64,000 nucleotides of DNA from Aquimarina aggregata. GTDB taxonomy: Bacteria > Bacteroidota > Bacteroidia > Flavobacteriales > Flavobacteriaceae. The DNA lies in contig NZ_LQRT01000013.1 in the NCBI RefSeq assembly GCF_001632745.1, positions 124,001-188,000 of the forward strand, in the 5' to 3' direction. The notes beneath the pieces were generated by a model. The model worked only from the letters and a program-made list of their open reading frames with translations, ran no database searches and was not told where the DNA came from. Position 1 is the first letter of the stretch. Each line of letters starts with the position of its first letter. Position numbers and translations under genes: made by a program. Positions 45,778 through 55,181 of the stretch are shown in pieces.

Positions 45778-47022
45778 GTTTTTTGTTAGCACCCCCAGTA
45801 TCAATTCAAACGCTTTATTAACCGCTTTACCAATAGTTCTTTCTCTTAGATTACTAAATACATATTTTTTAGAGAAAACACTATCAGGTGTAGCTATAGC
45901 TACAAAAACTGTCCCCACCTCTACATCACCATCACCTTTAGTAGGACCTGCATTTCCGGTTGTTGCAATTGCATAATCGGATTTAAATTTGTCTTTTGCA
46001 GCTAAAGCCATAGCTTCTGCTACCTCTGCACTTGTAACAGTATATTCTTTGATTACGGCGGGATCTATTCCTAAAACATCTATTTTTGATGCTGTAGCAT
46101 AGGTTACAACTGCGCCTTTAAAATAAGCCGAAGCACCGGCATTAATAGTAAAAGATTGTGCTATCTTTCCTCCTGTACAACTTTCGGCAATAGCTAAAGT
46201 TTTACCTTGATCAACTAATAGACTACCTATTTTTTTCTCTATAGTTTCATTTTCTTCAAAACCAACTATAATATCCCCGATTAGAGTCTCTAACTGGTCT
46301 ACATTAATCTTAATTGCCTCTTCTAATACTGCCTTATTTTTACCTCTTGCCGAAAGCCGTAATCTGACCCTACCAAGATTTGGCAGATAGGCCAACTTTA
46401 TAAATGAAGGTAAATTATCTTCCCAAGACTCAATTTTCTCGGCAATTGCACTTTCTCCCATACCATAGGTAAGTACAGTTTTATGCAAAATATAAGGTCT
46501 ATCGAATCTTTTTTGTAATCCCGGAAGAACTTGACTTTTCATCAGTCCTTTCATTTCATAAGGCACACCAGGCATGGATATAAATACAGTATTATCCTTT
46601 TCTAACCACATCCCTGGAGCAGTACCGTATTGATTCATTAACACTCGTGAGGTACTAGGGACCATTGCTTGCTGCTTATTCACATCCGAAATAGGCGTAG
46701 AGATGTATTTTGCAAATAACTTTTCTACATGCACTAAAACTTCATCATTTTGAATTAGCTTATCATCAAAGTACTCACATATAGTATGCTTAGTTATATC
46801 GTCTTTTGTTGGACCTAAACCACCAGTTATGATGACAATATCAACTCGCTGTTTTGCCTCATCCAAAGCATTTAAAATATGTTTTTTATCATCACTTATT
46901 GATGTGATCTGATAAACATCGACGCCGATATCATTAAGTTCTTTTCCTATAAACGCAGAATTAGAATCTACGATTTGCCCGATGAGAATTTCATCACCTA
47001 TAGTAATAATTTCTGCAAGCAT
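45772..47022 (-). CDS. cinA: CinA-family nicotinamide-nucleotide amidohydrolase
   Basis: This 416-residue two-domain protein has a MoCF-like N-terminal domain ([14 protein letters not shown], residues about 65-80) and a C-terminal CinA domain ([35 protein letters not shown]), which deamidates NMN in pyridine-nucleotide recycling. The N-terminal part may have ADP-ribose pyrophosphatase activity. It begins a minus-strand run with an Hpt gene and an FAH-family gene; the spacing to Hpt is 2 bases. It is full length. Confidence 0.93.
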   Translation of the reverse strand: MLAEIITIGDEILIGQIVDSNSAFIGKELNDIGVDVYQITSISDDKKHILNALDEAKQRVDIVIITGGLGPTKDDITKHTICEYFDDKLIQNDEVLVHVEKLFAKYISTPISDVNKQQAMVPSTSRVLMNQYGTAPGMWLEKDNTVFISMPGVPYEMKGLMKSQVLPGLQKRFDRPYILHKTVLTYGMGESAIAEKIESWEDNLPSFIKLAYLPNLGRVRLRLSARGKNKAVLEEAIKINVDQLETLIGDIIVGFEENETIEKKIGSLLVDQGKTLAIAESCTGGKIAQSFTINAGASAYFKGAVVTYATASKIDVLGIDPAVIKEYTVTSAEVAEAMALAAKDKFKSDYAIATTGNAGPTKGDGDVEVGTVFVAIATPDSVFSKKYVFSNLRERTIGKAVNKAFELILGVLTKNL

Positions 47023-47024
47023 AT

Positions 47025-47363
47025 TTAGGCAAAATCTTCCTTAAGATGCTCTATAGCGTTATTAACTGCGGCAACAATATCATTTAAAACAGGTTTTATC
47101 TGTTCTTTTGCTTTATTATTTTTAGACCAGGCTTCTACTTGTTTAATCTGAGTCAAAAGATCTATATCAAATAGCTGAAGATTAGGTTTCATTTTATGAG
47201 CATATTGATATGCCATTTGTGGATTATCCGAATCAACAGCCTGAACCATACTATCAAGATCAGGTGGTATTTCTTCTAAAAACGTCTGTACCAAAACAGC
47301 TACAAATTCATCATCTCCTCCAGATAATTCATTCACATTTTTTAAACTATATCCTTTGCTCAT
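47025..47363 (-). CDS. Hpt-domain phosphotransfer protein
   Basis: This 112-residue four-helix histidine phosphotransfer protein has His56 in [14 protein letters not shown]. It should shuttle phosphate between a hybrid kinase and a receiver, but no such kinase is linked here. The nearest receiver protein is about 17 kb away, at 29805. It lies between cinA and an FAH-family gene with tight spacing (2 bases and 0 bases), suggesting co-transcription rather than a functional link. Confidence 0.85.
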   Translation of the reverse strand: MSKGYSLKNVNELSGGDDEFVAVLVQTFLEEIPPDLDSMVQAVDSDNPQMAYQYAHKMKPNLQLFDIDLLTQIKQVEAWSKNNKAKEQIKPVLNDIVAAVNNAIEHLKEDFA

Positions 47364-47975
47364 TTACTTAATTTTTATTGAAAAAAATTGTTTATCGCTT
47401 ATATATCCTGTCAGAATATCTTCTGCCTTTACGGATCCTACACCTGCTGGTGTACCTGTAAATATAACATCTCCTATCTTTAAAGTAAAATATTTTGATA
47501 TATATTCTATTAATTCATCAATCTTCCATAACATAAGTTTGGTATTACCTCGCTGAACAGTTTTACCATTTTTCTCTAAATGAAAATCAATATCATCCAC
47601 ATCTACGAATTCTTTTTTAGACACCCAATGTCCTATAACTGCAGCTCCATCAAAGGATTTAGCTTTTTCCCAAGGCAATCCTTTTTCTTTGAGTTTACTT
47701 TGTAAATCTCTAGCTGTAAAATCTATTCCTAAACTTATCTCATCATAATACTTATGAGCAAATTTCTTATCAATATGTTTACCCACCTTGTTTATTTTTA
47801 TCAGTACTTCTACTTCATGATGAATATCATTAGAAAAATCAGGAATAAAAAAAGGTTGTTTTTTAAGCAAGATAGAGGTATCAGGTTTCATAAAAACCAC
47901 AGGATCTGTTGGTCTTTCATTCTCTAATTCCTCAATATGATCCGTATAATTGCGACCGATGCAAATGAGTTTCAT
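47364..47975 (-). CDS. Fumarylacetoacetate hydrolase-family protein
   Basis: This 203-residue FAH-fold hydrolase has the metal site formed by Glu residues in HHEVEVLIKI and Asp in DFTARDLQSKLKEKGLPWEKAKSFDG. The C-terminal LKIGDVIFTGTPAGVG closes the site. Members cleave acylpyruvates or decarboxylate oxaloacetate. At this size it may be an acylpyruvase or 2-hydroxyhepta-2,4-diene-1,7-dioate isomerase-like enzyme. The substrate is not clear. The Hpt gene starts one base after its stop. Confidence 0.9.
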   Translation of the reverse strand: MKLICIGRNYTDHIEELENERPTDPVVFMKPDTSILLKKQPFFIPDFSNDIHHEVEVLIKINKVGKHIDKKFAHKYYDEISLGIDFTARDLQSKLKEKGLPWEKAKSFDGAAVIGHWVSKKEFVDVDDIDFHLEKNGKTVQRGNTKLMLWKIDELIEYISKYFTLKIGDVIFTGTPAGVGSVKAEDILTGYISDKQFFSIKIK

Positions 47976-48005
47976 AATCCTAAAGTGATTTTAAAAGTAA
48001 AAAAA

Positions 48006-48785
48006 TTATAGCTTTAAACTATTATTTAACTTACGAAGTCTAACTGCTGTAAGCACTTTTTTAGTATATAATGGAAAATCTGCATTTTGAATCCATCCAA
48101 AATAACCTGGTTCTTCTTCCATAACTTGTTCTACAGACTTCCCTTTATGCTTACCAAAAGAAAAAGTTTCTTTACCATTTTCATCGTATACAATAAAACC
48201 TGCGAAATCTGCAAACTGCTTTCTTGAACTAAATTCTGCCAAAAATTTGGTATCATTTTCTAACTCTGGATATTTATCTAATTGAGCTTTCAATACCTCA
48301 TAAGTGGCATTAGTATCAGCTTCTGCAGAATGTGCATCGGTTAAATCTTTATCGCAATAGAATTTGTAAGCAGCCGACAATGTTCTTTTCTCCATTTTAT
48401 GATAAATGGTTTGTACATCTACCGCTACGGTACTTTTCATATCAAAATCGACATCCGCTCTCAATAATTCCTCTGCTAATAAAGGGATATCAAACCTATT
48501 AGAATTAAAACCTCCTAAATCACAACCCTTAATCATCTCGCTTATTTTACCTGCAAGTTTTTTAAAAGTCGGCTCATTGGCCACTTTCGCATCATCAATA
48601 CCATGTATAGCTGTAGTTTCTGCAGGAATTGGCATTTCAGGATTTACCAACCATGTCTTACTCTCCTGAGTTCCATTTGGAAATACTTTTAGAATAGCTA
48701 TTTCTACAATTCGATCTTTAGATATGTTTACACCAGTAGTTTCCAGATCAAAAAAACATATTGGTTTTTTTAAATTAAGCTCCAT
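48006..48785 (-). CDS. DEDD-family 3'-5' exonuclease
   Basis: This 259-residue exonuclease has the DnaQ/epsilon-like core: FFDLETTG (Asp13, Glu15), a middle FNSNRFDIPLLAEELLR and the C-terminal HSAEADTNATYEVL. After the core, a 60-residue C-terminal part includes FSFGKHKGKSVEQVMEEEPGYFGWI, resembling the exodeoxyribonuclease X C-terminal domain. It is expected to trim DNA or RNA in the cytoplasm in repair. No operon partner is evident. Confidence 0.88.
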   Translation of the reverse strand: MELNLKKPICFFDLETTGVNISKDRIVEIAILKVFPNGTQESKTWLVNPEMPIPAETTAIHGIDDAKVANEPTFKKLAGKISEMIKGCDLGGFNSNRFDIPLLAEELLRADVDFDMKSTVAVDVQTIYHKMEKRTLSAAYKFYCDKDLTDAHSAEADTNATYEVLKAQLDKYPELENDTKFLAEFSSRKQFADFAGFIVYDENGKETFSFGKHKGKSVEQVMEEEPGYFGWIQNADFPLYTKKVLTAVRLRKLNNSLKL

Positions 48786-48866
48786 AAATTATTTGTGTGA
48801 TACTCAAAGATAACAGCTATTATTTAACATTCTTATAATGAATCCCTATTTTAACATTTGTTAAAT

Positions 48867-49553
48867 TTATACAAGCTTCTTAACGAATACATTATCAGCA
48901 AACTTTCTAGTTACCGTCTCTATTGTATCATTAAATTGAATCCGAATTGAATTATCAAATTCTCTAACTTCAATTACTTTGATTTCACTACTTAAGGCTA
49001 ATCCTATTTCTGATACATATTTCAAAAAATTCACCGACCCATCATCTACAGCGATTAACTTACATACTTCACCTTCGGCAAGAGAAGATAACATTATTTT
49101 AGGTAGAACAGCGTACTCCCCATCGGCATTAGGTATTATTTCTCCGTGAGGGTCTTTTTCAGGAAAATCCATAAAACGATCCAATTCATCTATTAATTTA
49201 CTCGATTTTATGTGCTCTAGTTGTTCTGCTACTTCATGTACCTCATCCCAACTAAAGTTTAAGTATTTACATAAAAAAGTTTCCCACAACCTATGTTTTC
49301 TAATTAAGCGTACCGCAATTGATTTACCTTGCTCAGTTAAGTCCAATTTTCCGTACTTCTCACTTACCACATAATTCTTGGTTTTTAACTTTTTAACCAT
49401 GTTATTAGTAGAGGCCGGAGATACGTTAAGATAGTCTGCTAATAAATTGTTCCCTACTTTCTCAGAATCATCTTCTACAAGCAACTGAAAAAGAGCTTTT
49501 AAATAATCTTCTTCACTTTTTGTTAAATTATTCAAATTTGATTTGTTAGTCAT
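48867..49553 (-). CDS. DtxR/MntR-family metal-dependent repressor
   Basis: This 228-residue regulator has an N-terminal winged helix (TKSEEDYLKALFQL, VSPASTNNMVKKLKTKNYV), a metal and dimer domain (RKHRLWETFL, EVHEVAEQLEHIKS, DPHGEIIP) and a C-terminal FeoA-like SH3 domain. It probably binds Mn2+ or Fe2+ and represses the divergent receptor/ABC operon 51 bases away. A palindrome over its own start codon could be the operator. Confidence 0.92.
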   Translation of the reverse strand: MTNKSNLNNLTKSEEDYLKALFQLLVEDDSEKVGNNLLADYLNVSPASTNNMVKKLKTKNYVVSEKYGKLDLTEQGKSIAVRLIRKHRLWETFLCKYLNFSWDEVHEVAEQLEHIKSSKLIDELDRFMDFPEKDPHGEIIPNADGEYAVLPKIMLSSLAEGEVCKLIAVDDGSVNFLKYVSEIGLALSSEIKVIEVREFDNSIRIQFNDTIETVTRKFADNVFVKKLV

Positions 49554-49560
49554 GGCTAAC
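49545..49560. promoter_or_regulatory. Candidate DtxR/MntR operator
   Basis: GTTAGTCATGGCTAAC is a 5+5 inverted repeat with a 6-base spacer and lies over the repressor's own start codon (CAT at 49551-49553). The arms resemble the TTAG/CTAA arms of DtxR-type boxes. It lies in the divergent promoter region before the receptor gene at 49605. Confidence 0.4.
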
Positions 49561-49604
49561 TTTTTTAGTTTTGCGTCATTAATAAAACAAATTTAACAAA
49601 CCTA

Positions 49605-51899
49605 ATGCGATTAGTTACCATATTATTATTTACTTTTTTTCTTATTAGCATACCAAAGCATAGTTTATTGAATGCTCAAGAAACTGAAACTACCGGATCA
49701 CTCGAGGGTGTAGTTTATGATGAAAATGGAGTACTTCCTTTTGCTAATATATTTATTGAAGGAACTTCTATAGGAAGTTCTAGTGATGACAATGGTACAT
49801 TCTCAATACATAAAATCCCTATCGGAACATATAAAATTATAGCTTCTTTTACGGGATATAATACAATTAAGAAAAAACTCTCTATTAAAGAAGGAGAAAA
49901 TAAAATAAGTCTTACACTATCACAAGGATCCACCTTAGATGAAGTAGTTGTTTCTGGAACCCTTAAACCTGTTATCAGATCTGAAAGTCCTGTTCCTGTA
50001 GAGATTTATTCTCCTACATTTTTCAAAAAAAACCCAACCCCCAATTTATTTGAAGCTTTGCAAAATGTTAACGGTGTACGTCCTCAACTTAATTGTAGCA
50101 TCTGTAATACAGGAGATATACACGTCAATGGTTTAGAAGGTCCCTACACGCTAGTTATGATTGATGGTATGCCAATTGTTAGTGGTTTATCAACTGTATA
50201 TGGACTTTCTGGAATACCTAATTCTTTAATTGAAAGAATTGAGGTTGTAAAAGGGCCTGCCTCTTCTCTTTACGGAAGTGAAGCCGTAGGTGGATTGATA
50301 AACATTATTACCAAAAACCCAGATGCTGCGCCCGAAATAAGTACCGATGTATTTGCATCTGGTTGGGGAGAAACAAATATTGATTTCGGTTTTAAGGCCA
50401 GAGTAGGAAAAGCTACTGCATTAGTTGGAGCTAACTACTTTTTTTATGATCAAGTCATTGATAAAAATGAAGATGGTTTTACCGATTTAACACTTCAAGA
50501 CCGTATATCTATTTTTAATAAATGGAATTTTAAAAGAAGTAGTGGAAAGAACTTTACGCTTGCAGGTCGTTTTTATTATGAAGATAGATGGGGAGGAGAA
50601 AATGAATGGGATAGATCATTTAGAGGTAGTGATGAAATCTATGGAGAAAGTATCTACACTACCCGTTATGAGGTTTTAGGAAGTTATGAACTCCCAACCA
50701 AAGAACCTATATCTTTATCTTTCTCGTATACAAACCATGATCAAAATTCTTTTTATGGCGATGTTTCTTATCAAGCAAAACAAAGAATAGGTTTTACACA
50801 ATTAGCTTGGGATAAAAAACTAAAGTCTCATGATTTGTTGTTTGGTGCTGCGTATCGATATCAATATTATGACGACAATACAACGGCAACAGGATCTGAT
50901 AATACAAACGACCCAGAAGAAACCAAAATACCAGGCGTTTTTGTTCAAGATGAAATTACGTTAGCCTCAAATCATAAATTATTGCTAGGGTCAAGACTAG
51001 ATTATGACGATCGTCATGGTTCTATATTCACTCCTAGAATAGCATACAAATGGAGTATTAATGATAAAAACATTTTTAGATTAAATGCAGGAACAGGATT
51101 TAGAGTAGTGAATTTGTTTACAGAAGAACATGCAGCACTTACTGGATCTAGAGAAGTCATAGTTGAAGAAAATCTTGCCCCCGAAGAATCATATAATGTC
51201 AATCTAAATTATATCAAAAAAATATTTTTCGATAACGGAACGTTTATTGGTTTAGATGCCTCTGCTTGGTATACCCACTTTACCAATGCGATTATTCCTG
51301 ATTATGATACAAACCCACAACAAATACGTTATGGTAACTTAGATGGATATGCCGTGTCGACAGGTGTGAGTCTTAATTCTGACATCAATTTTTCTAATGG
51401 TCTAAAGGTAATGGCTGGTTTTAGTGCTTTAAATGTATCTAATACTGATGATGGCATAAGGTCTCGTCAGGTTTTAACAGAAAGCTTTACAGGAACTTGG
51501 GGAGTTACCTATAAAGTCCATGCTCTAAATCTCACATTAGATTATACAGGAAATGCTTACGGCCCAATGCGACTGCCTACTCTAGGCCCAAATGACCCTA
51601 GAAGAGATAATTCTCCGTGGTATAGTATTCAAAATATTCAATTTACTTACAAATCTAGCACCAATCTTGAAATATACGGAGGTGTCAAAAACCTATTAGA
51701 CTGGACACCTAATCGAGGTAATCCTTTTTTAATATCTAGAGCTGAAGATCCTTTTGATAACAATGTGCAATTTAATCAAAACGGAGATGTTTTGGTTACT
51801 GCAGATAATCCATATGGCCTTACTTTTGATTCTACCTATATTTACGGCCCTAATCAAGGAGCTCGTGGATTCTTAGGGGTACGTTATACTCTACTATAA
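49605..51899 (+). CDS. TonB-dependent outer-membrane receptor of a metal-uptake operon
   Basis: This 764-residue receptor has a signal peptide (cut after LNAQ), a carboxypeptidase-regulatory-like domain (about 30-110), a plug (SGIPNSLIERIEVVKGPASSLYGSEAVGGLINI) and a 22-strand barrel. A paired-cysteine segment, LNCSICNTGDIHVNG, lies in the plug near residues 163-166 and could bind metal or form a redox disulfide. It heads an operon with a periplasmic thioredoxin and a metal ABC transporter, and is opposite a DtxR repressor, so a metal or metal complex is the probable cargo. Confidence 0.88.
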   Translation: MRLVTILLFTFFLISIPKHSLLNAQETETTGSLEGVVYDENGVLPFANIFIEGTSIGSSSDDNGTFSIHKIPIGTYKIIASFTGYNTIKKKLSIKEGENKISLTLSQGSTLDEVVVSGTLKPVIRSESPVPVEIYSPTFFKKNPTPNLFEALQNVNGVRPQLNCSICNTGDIHVNGLEGPYTLVMIDGMPIVSGLSTVYGLSGIPNSLIERIEVVKGPASSLYGSEAVGGLINIITKNPDAAPEISTDVFASGWGETNIDFGFKARVGKATALVGANYFFYDQVIDKNEDGFTDLTLQDRISIFNKWNFKRSSGKNFTLAGRFYYEDRWGGENEWDRSFRGSDEIYGESIYTTRYEVLGSYELPTKEPISLSFSYTNHDQNSFYGDVSYQAKQRIGFTQLAWDKKLKSHDLLFGAAYRYQYYDDNTTATGSDNTNDPEETKIPGVFVQDEITLASNHKLLLGSRLDYDDRHGSIFTPRIAYKWSINDKNIFRLNAGTGFRVVNLFTEEHAALTGSREVIVEENLAPEESYNVNLNYIKKIFFDNGTFIGLDASAWYTHFTNAIIPDYDTNPQQIRYGNLDGYAVSTGVSLNSDINFSNGLKVMAGFSALNVSNTDDGIRSRQVLTESFTGTWGVTYKVHALNLTLDYTGNAYGPMRLPTLGPNDPRRDNSPWYSIQNIQFTYKSSTNLEIYGGVKNLLDWTPNRGNPFLISRAEDPFDNNVQFNQNGDVLVTADNPYGLTFDSTYIYGPNQGARGFLGVRYTLL

Positions 51900-51901
51900 T
51901 T

Positions 51902-52372
51902 ATGAAAACAATACTACTATATAGCGTCGCAATTTTTACTTTTTTAATAAGTCAAAATATAAATGCGCAAATACAAGTGAATTCATTCGAGTCTCTAAAG
52001 GACAAAATGAGTACTGCTCCAAAACCTATAGTCATTTTTGTGCACACGGATTGGTGTATGTACTGTAAAAATATGGAGAACACTACTTTTAAAAATTCTG
52101 AAATCGTTCAAAATTTAAACAACAATTTTTATTTCGTATCTCTAAATGCTGAAAGTCGTAAAAGAATTACATTTTTAAATAACGATTTTAATTTTCAGCC
52201 AAATGGCCATAAAACAGGAGTACATCAATTGGCAAAAGAGTTAGCTACAGTAAACAATAAAATTGGCTACCCTACATTAACCATTTTAAATGCTAAATAT
52301 GAAATCATATTTCAGCAACAATCATTTTTAAGTGCTAAACAGCTTAGTAAAATATTAAAAAAACTATCCTAA
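51902..52372 (+). CDS. Periplasmic thioredoxin-family protein
   Basis: This 156-residue exported thioredoxin has a signal peptide (SQNINAQ). The active site is HTDWCMYCKNMEN (CxxC at residues 57 and 60), and the cis-Pro is in IGYPTLTIL. It starts 2 bases after the receptor stop and 1 base before the binding-protein gene, so it is translated with the transport genes. It may keep the receptor plug cysteines or metal-site cysteines reduced. This is inferred from context. Confidence 0.85.
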   Translation: MKTILLYSVAIFTFLISQNINAQIQVNSFESLKDKMSTAPKPIVIFVHTDWCMYCKNMENTTFKNSEIVQNLNNNFYFVSLNAESRKRITFLNNDFNFQPNGHKTGVHQLAKELATVNNKIGYPTLTILNAKYEIIFQQQSFLSAKQLSKILKKLS

Positions 52373-52373
52373 C

Positions 52374-53291
52374 ATGATCAATCGAATTATAAGTCTTTGT
52401 TTTCTTTTTATTACTCTATTTTCTTGTAAACAAGAAACGAAAGACAAAAACGAAAAACTCTATGTAGTTACAACTACATCTATGATCACAGATCTTGTTA
52501 AAAATATAGGTAAAGATTTAATCAAGGTTGATGGATTAATGGGGAGTGGTGTGGATCCTCATTTATATAAAGCCAGTGAAGGTGATGTATCTAAACTAGT
52601 TAATGCCGATGTTATTATTTATAACGGTTTACATCTAGAAGGTAAACTGGTCGAAGTTTTTGAGAAAATGAAACTTCAAAATAGAAAAGCGATTGCCGTA
52701 GGAGAAAGCTTAGATAAAAATACATTAATTGGGTCCGACTATTTTGCTTCAAATTATGACCCTCATATTTGGTTTAGTGTCACGAATTGGAAAATAGTTA
52801 CTCAATTTGTAATAGACAAACTAGTAGAAATAGATGCTAAAAATGCTAGTAGCTATAAAAATAACGGTAAGATATATCTTGATAAATTAAGTCAACTTGA
52901 AAAAGAATTACAAAATACCATCACAACCTTACCAAAAGAAAAACGTATTTTAGTTACCGCTCATGACGCATTTAGTTATTTTGGAAAAGCATTTGACTTT
53001 AATGTTGTTGGATTACAAGGGCTTTCAACAGCAACAGAAGCTGGGGTTCAAGATGTTCAGAAATTAGCTAATTTTATTATTAAAAATGAAGTAAAAGCTA
53101 TTTTTGTTGAGACTTCTGTACCAAAACGAACAATTAAAGCATTACAGGCAGCTGTAAAATCAAAAAACCATGAAGTCGTTATAGGAGGCACATTATTTTC
53201 TGATGCCTTAGGAAACCCTGATACTAACGAAGGAAATTATATCGGCATGTTCGAATATAATGTCAATACGATTGTAAATGCCTTAAAATAA
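52374..53291 (+). CDS. Metal ABC transporter substrate-binding lipoprotein
   Basis: This 305-residue lipoprotein is of the cluster A-I (TroA/MntA/ZnuA) type, with lipobox LFSC (Cys17). Metal ligands are visible as His in GVDPHLY and PHIWFS, Glu in FVETSVPK and Asp in TLFSDALG, giving a His/His/Glu/Asp site as in Mn and Zn binders. No His-rich loop is present, which argues against a ZnuA-type zinc protein. Its stop shares a base with the ATPase start. Confidence 0.9.
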   Translation: MINRIISLCFLFITLFSCKQETKDKNEKLYVVTTTSMITDLVKNIGKDLIKVDGLMGSGVDPHLYKASEGDVSKLVNADVIIYNGLHLEGKLVEVFEKMKLQNRKAIAVGESLDKNTLIGSDYFASNYDPHIWFSVTNWKIVTQFVIDKLVEIDAKNASSYKNNGKIYLDKLSQLEKELQNTITTLPKEKRILVTAHDAFSYFGKAFDFNVVGLQGLSTATEAGVQDVQKLANFIIKNEVKAIFVETSVPKRTIKALQAAVKSKNHEVVIGGTLFSDALGNPDTNEGNYIGMFEYNVNTIVNALK

Positions 53292-54028
53292 TGAATAAAA
53301 AAATAGCCGTTCAAATAGATGATCTTACTGTGGCCTATAATTACAAACCTGTTTTATGGGATATTGACCTTGCTATTCCTGAAGGTGTTCTAATGGCTAT
53401 TGTTGGACCAAATGGCGCAGGAAAATCTACATTGATTAAATCTATTTTAGATATCATTACTCCTATTGCCGGAAGTGTTCAGATATACGGAAAGCCATAC
53501 AAAAAACAACGCTCGTTAGTTGCATATGTCCCACAAAAAGGAAGTGTAGACTGGGACTTCCCTACAACAGCCCTAGATGTAGTTATGATGGGAACGTACG
53601 GAAGTTTAGGTTGGATCAAAAGACCTGGTCAAAAAGAAAAAAAAGCTTCATTAGAAGCTTTAGAAAAAGTAGGAATGCTTTCTTTTAAAAACAGGCAAAT
53701 AAGCCAACTTTCTGGCGGACAACAACAACGTATCTTTCTAGCCAGAGCTTTAGTACAAAATGCTGCTATTTATTTTATGGATGAGCCTTTTCAAGGTGTA
53801 GATGCCACTACCGAAAAAGCCATAATTAATATTCTCAAAGAGCTAAGAAAACAAGGAAAAACAGTTATTGTTGTACATCATGATTTACAAACTGTCCCTG
53901 AATACTTTGATTGGGTTACTTTTCTAAATGTAAAAAAGATCGCAACGGGCCCTGTGAAAGATATTTTTAACGATGATAACTTAACTAAAACATACGGAAT
54001 CAATTACAAAGTGAGTATTCAGCAATAG
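53291..54028 (+). CDS. Metal ABC transporter ATP-binding protein
   Basis: This 245-residue ATPase has Walker [11 protein letters not shown]-loop [13 protein letters not shown], signature LSGGQQQR and Walker B IYFMDEP, followed by the switch His in VVHHDL. It is encoded with two permeases and a binding protein of the manganese/zinc/iron chelate family. The DWDFP box after the Q-loop is typical of MntB/TroB-like proteins. Confidence 0.92.
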   Translation: MNKKIAVQIDDLTVAYNYKPVLWDIDLAIPEGVLMAIVGPNGAGKSTLIKSILDIITPIAGSVQIYGKPYKKQRSLVAYVPQKGSVDWDFPTTALDVVMMGTYGSLGWIKRPGQKEKKASLEALEKVGMLSFKNRQISQLSGGQQQRIFLARALVQNAAIYFMDEPFQGVDATTEKAIINILKELRKQGKTVIVVHHDLQTVPEYFDWVTFLNVKKIATGPVKDIFNDDNLTKTYGINYKVSIQQ

Positions 54029-54050
54029 ATAATACTCATAACATAAAAAT

Positions 54051-55181
54051 ATGGATTTAATTCAATACATAGATCTCGTTTTTACAGATTACACCTTGCG
54101 CACTATTACTTTAGGCACAGCTGTTCTTGGTGCTATTTGTGGTATGTTGGGTAGTTTTGCCGTACTTCGAAAACAAAGTCTGCTAGGTGATGCCATTTCG
54201 CATGCTGCTTTGCCGGGTATTGCTATTGCATTTTTAATTATTGAAACAAAAAATAGTTCTGTTTTTTTACTCGGCGCCTTAATCAGCGGGTTAATTGGTA
54301 CATTTTGGATTAGAGGGATAACTCGTAAAACACATCTTAAATCAGATACCGCATTAGGCCTTATATTGTCATTATTTTTTGGGTTTGGTATGTTATTGCT
54401 TACCTATATTCAAAAAATGCCAAATGCCAATCAAGCTGGCCTAGAAAGTTATCTCTTTGGACAGGCTGCCACCCTTTTAGAAAGTGATGTTTGGTTAATG
54501 GCTATTGTTACAGGGATTAGTCTAATTATTTTATTACTATTCTGGAAAGAGCTTAAGATTTTACTTTTTGATGCCGACTACACCAAAACCCTTGGTTTTA
54601 ATACTAAATTTTTAGACATACTGATCACAACATTTATTGTTATTGCAATTGTTTTAGGACTACAAACTGTTGGAGTAGTTTTAATGAGCGCTATGTTACT
54701 TGCTCCTGCTGCTGCAGCAAGACAATGGACAAATAACCTCGCCGTTATGGTAATTTTAGCTGCAATATTTGGGGCCTTTTCGGGTGTGTTAGGCACTGCA
54801 ATTAGTGCTAGTAACAATAATTTATCAACAGGACCTGTAATTGTACTAGTTGCAGGAGTCTTTGTTTTATTTTCTTTTATATTTTCTCCTGGTCGTGGTT
54901 TATTATTTAGAGAAATTAGATTTAGAAAAAACAGAAGTGATCTTGAACTACATAAGACACTTTCTTTTATGTACAATATTGCCAAAACTCATGAAGATAC
55001 TACTCACCCTCATGCTATAAAAATTTTGAACAATTTTCAAGGATTTACTAGAAAATCATTGCAAAAATTAGAAGACAAGGATTATGTAAAAATTAATGGA
55101 AATATGTGGTCAATGACTGCATCTGGATATCATACAGCTGCTAATTTATATGATCAATTAATCAAAGAAGAAAATGAGTAA
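54051..55181 (+). CDS. Metal ABC transporter permease with C-terminal winged-helix tail (TroC-like)
   Basis: This 376-residue inner-membrane permease has about eight membrane segments (residues 15-285) and the permease motif GDAISHAALPGIAIA. The last 90 residues form a soluble region (KILNNFQGFTRKSLQKLEDKDYV, MTASGYHTAANLYDQL) that resembles a winged helix of the DtxR/MarR type. It overlaps the second permease by 8 bases. The tail may sense or bind metal, but this is a hypothesis. Confidence 0.88.
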   Translation: MDLIQYIDLVFTDYTLRTITLGTAVLGAICGMLGSFAVLRKQSLLGDAISHAALPGIAIAFLIIETKNSSVFLLGALISGLIGTFWIRGITRKTHLKSDTALGLILSLFFGFGMLLLTYIQKMPNANQAGLESYLFGQAATLLESDVWLMAIVTGISLIILLLFWKELKILLFDADYTKTLGFNTKFLDILITTFIVIAIVLGLQTVGVVLMSAMLLAPAAAARQWTNNLAVMVILAAIFGAFSGVLGTAISASNNNLSTGPVIVLVAGVFVLFSFIFSPGRGLLFREIRFRKNRSDLELHKTLSFMYNIAKTHEDTTHPHAIKILNNFQGFTRKSLQKLEDKDYVKINGNMWSMTASGYHTAANLYDQLIKEENE

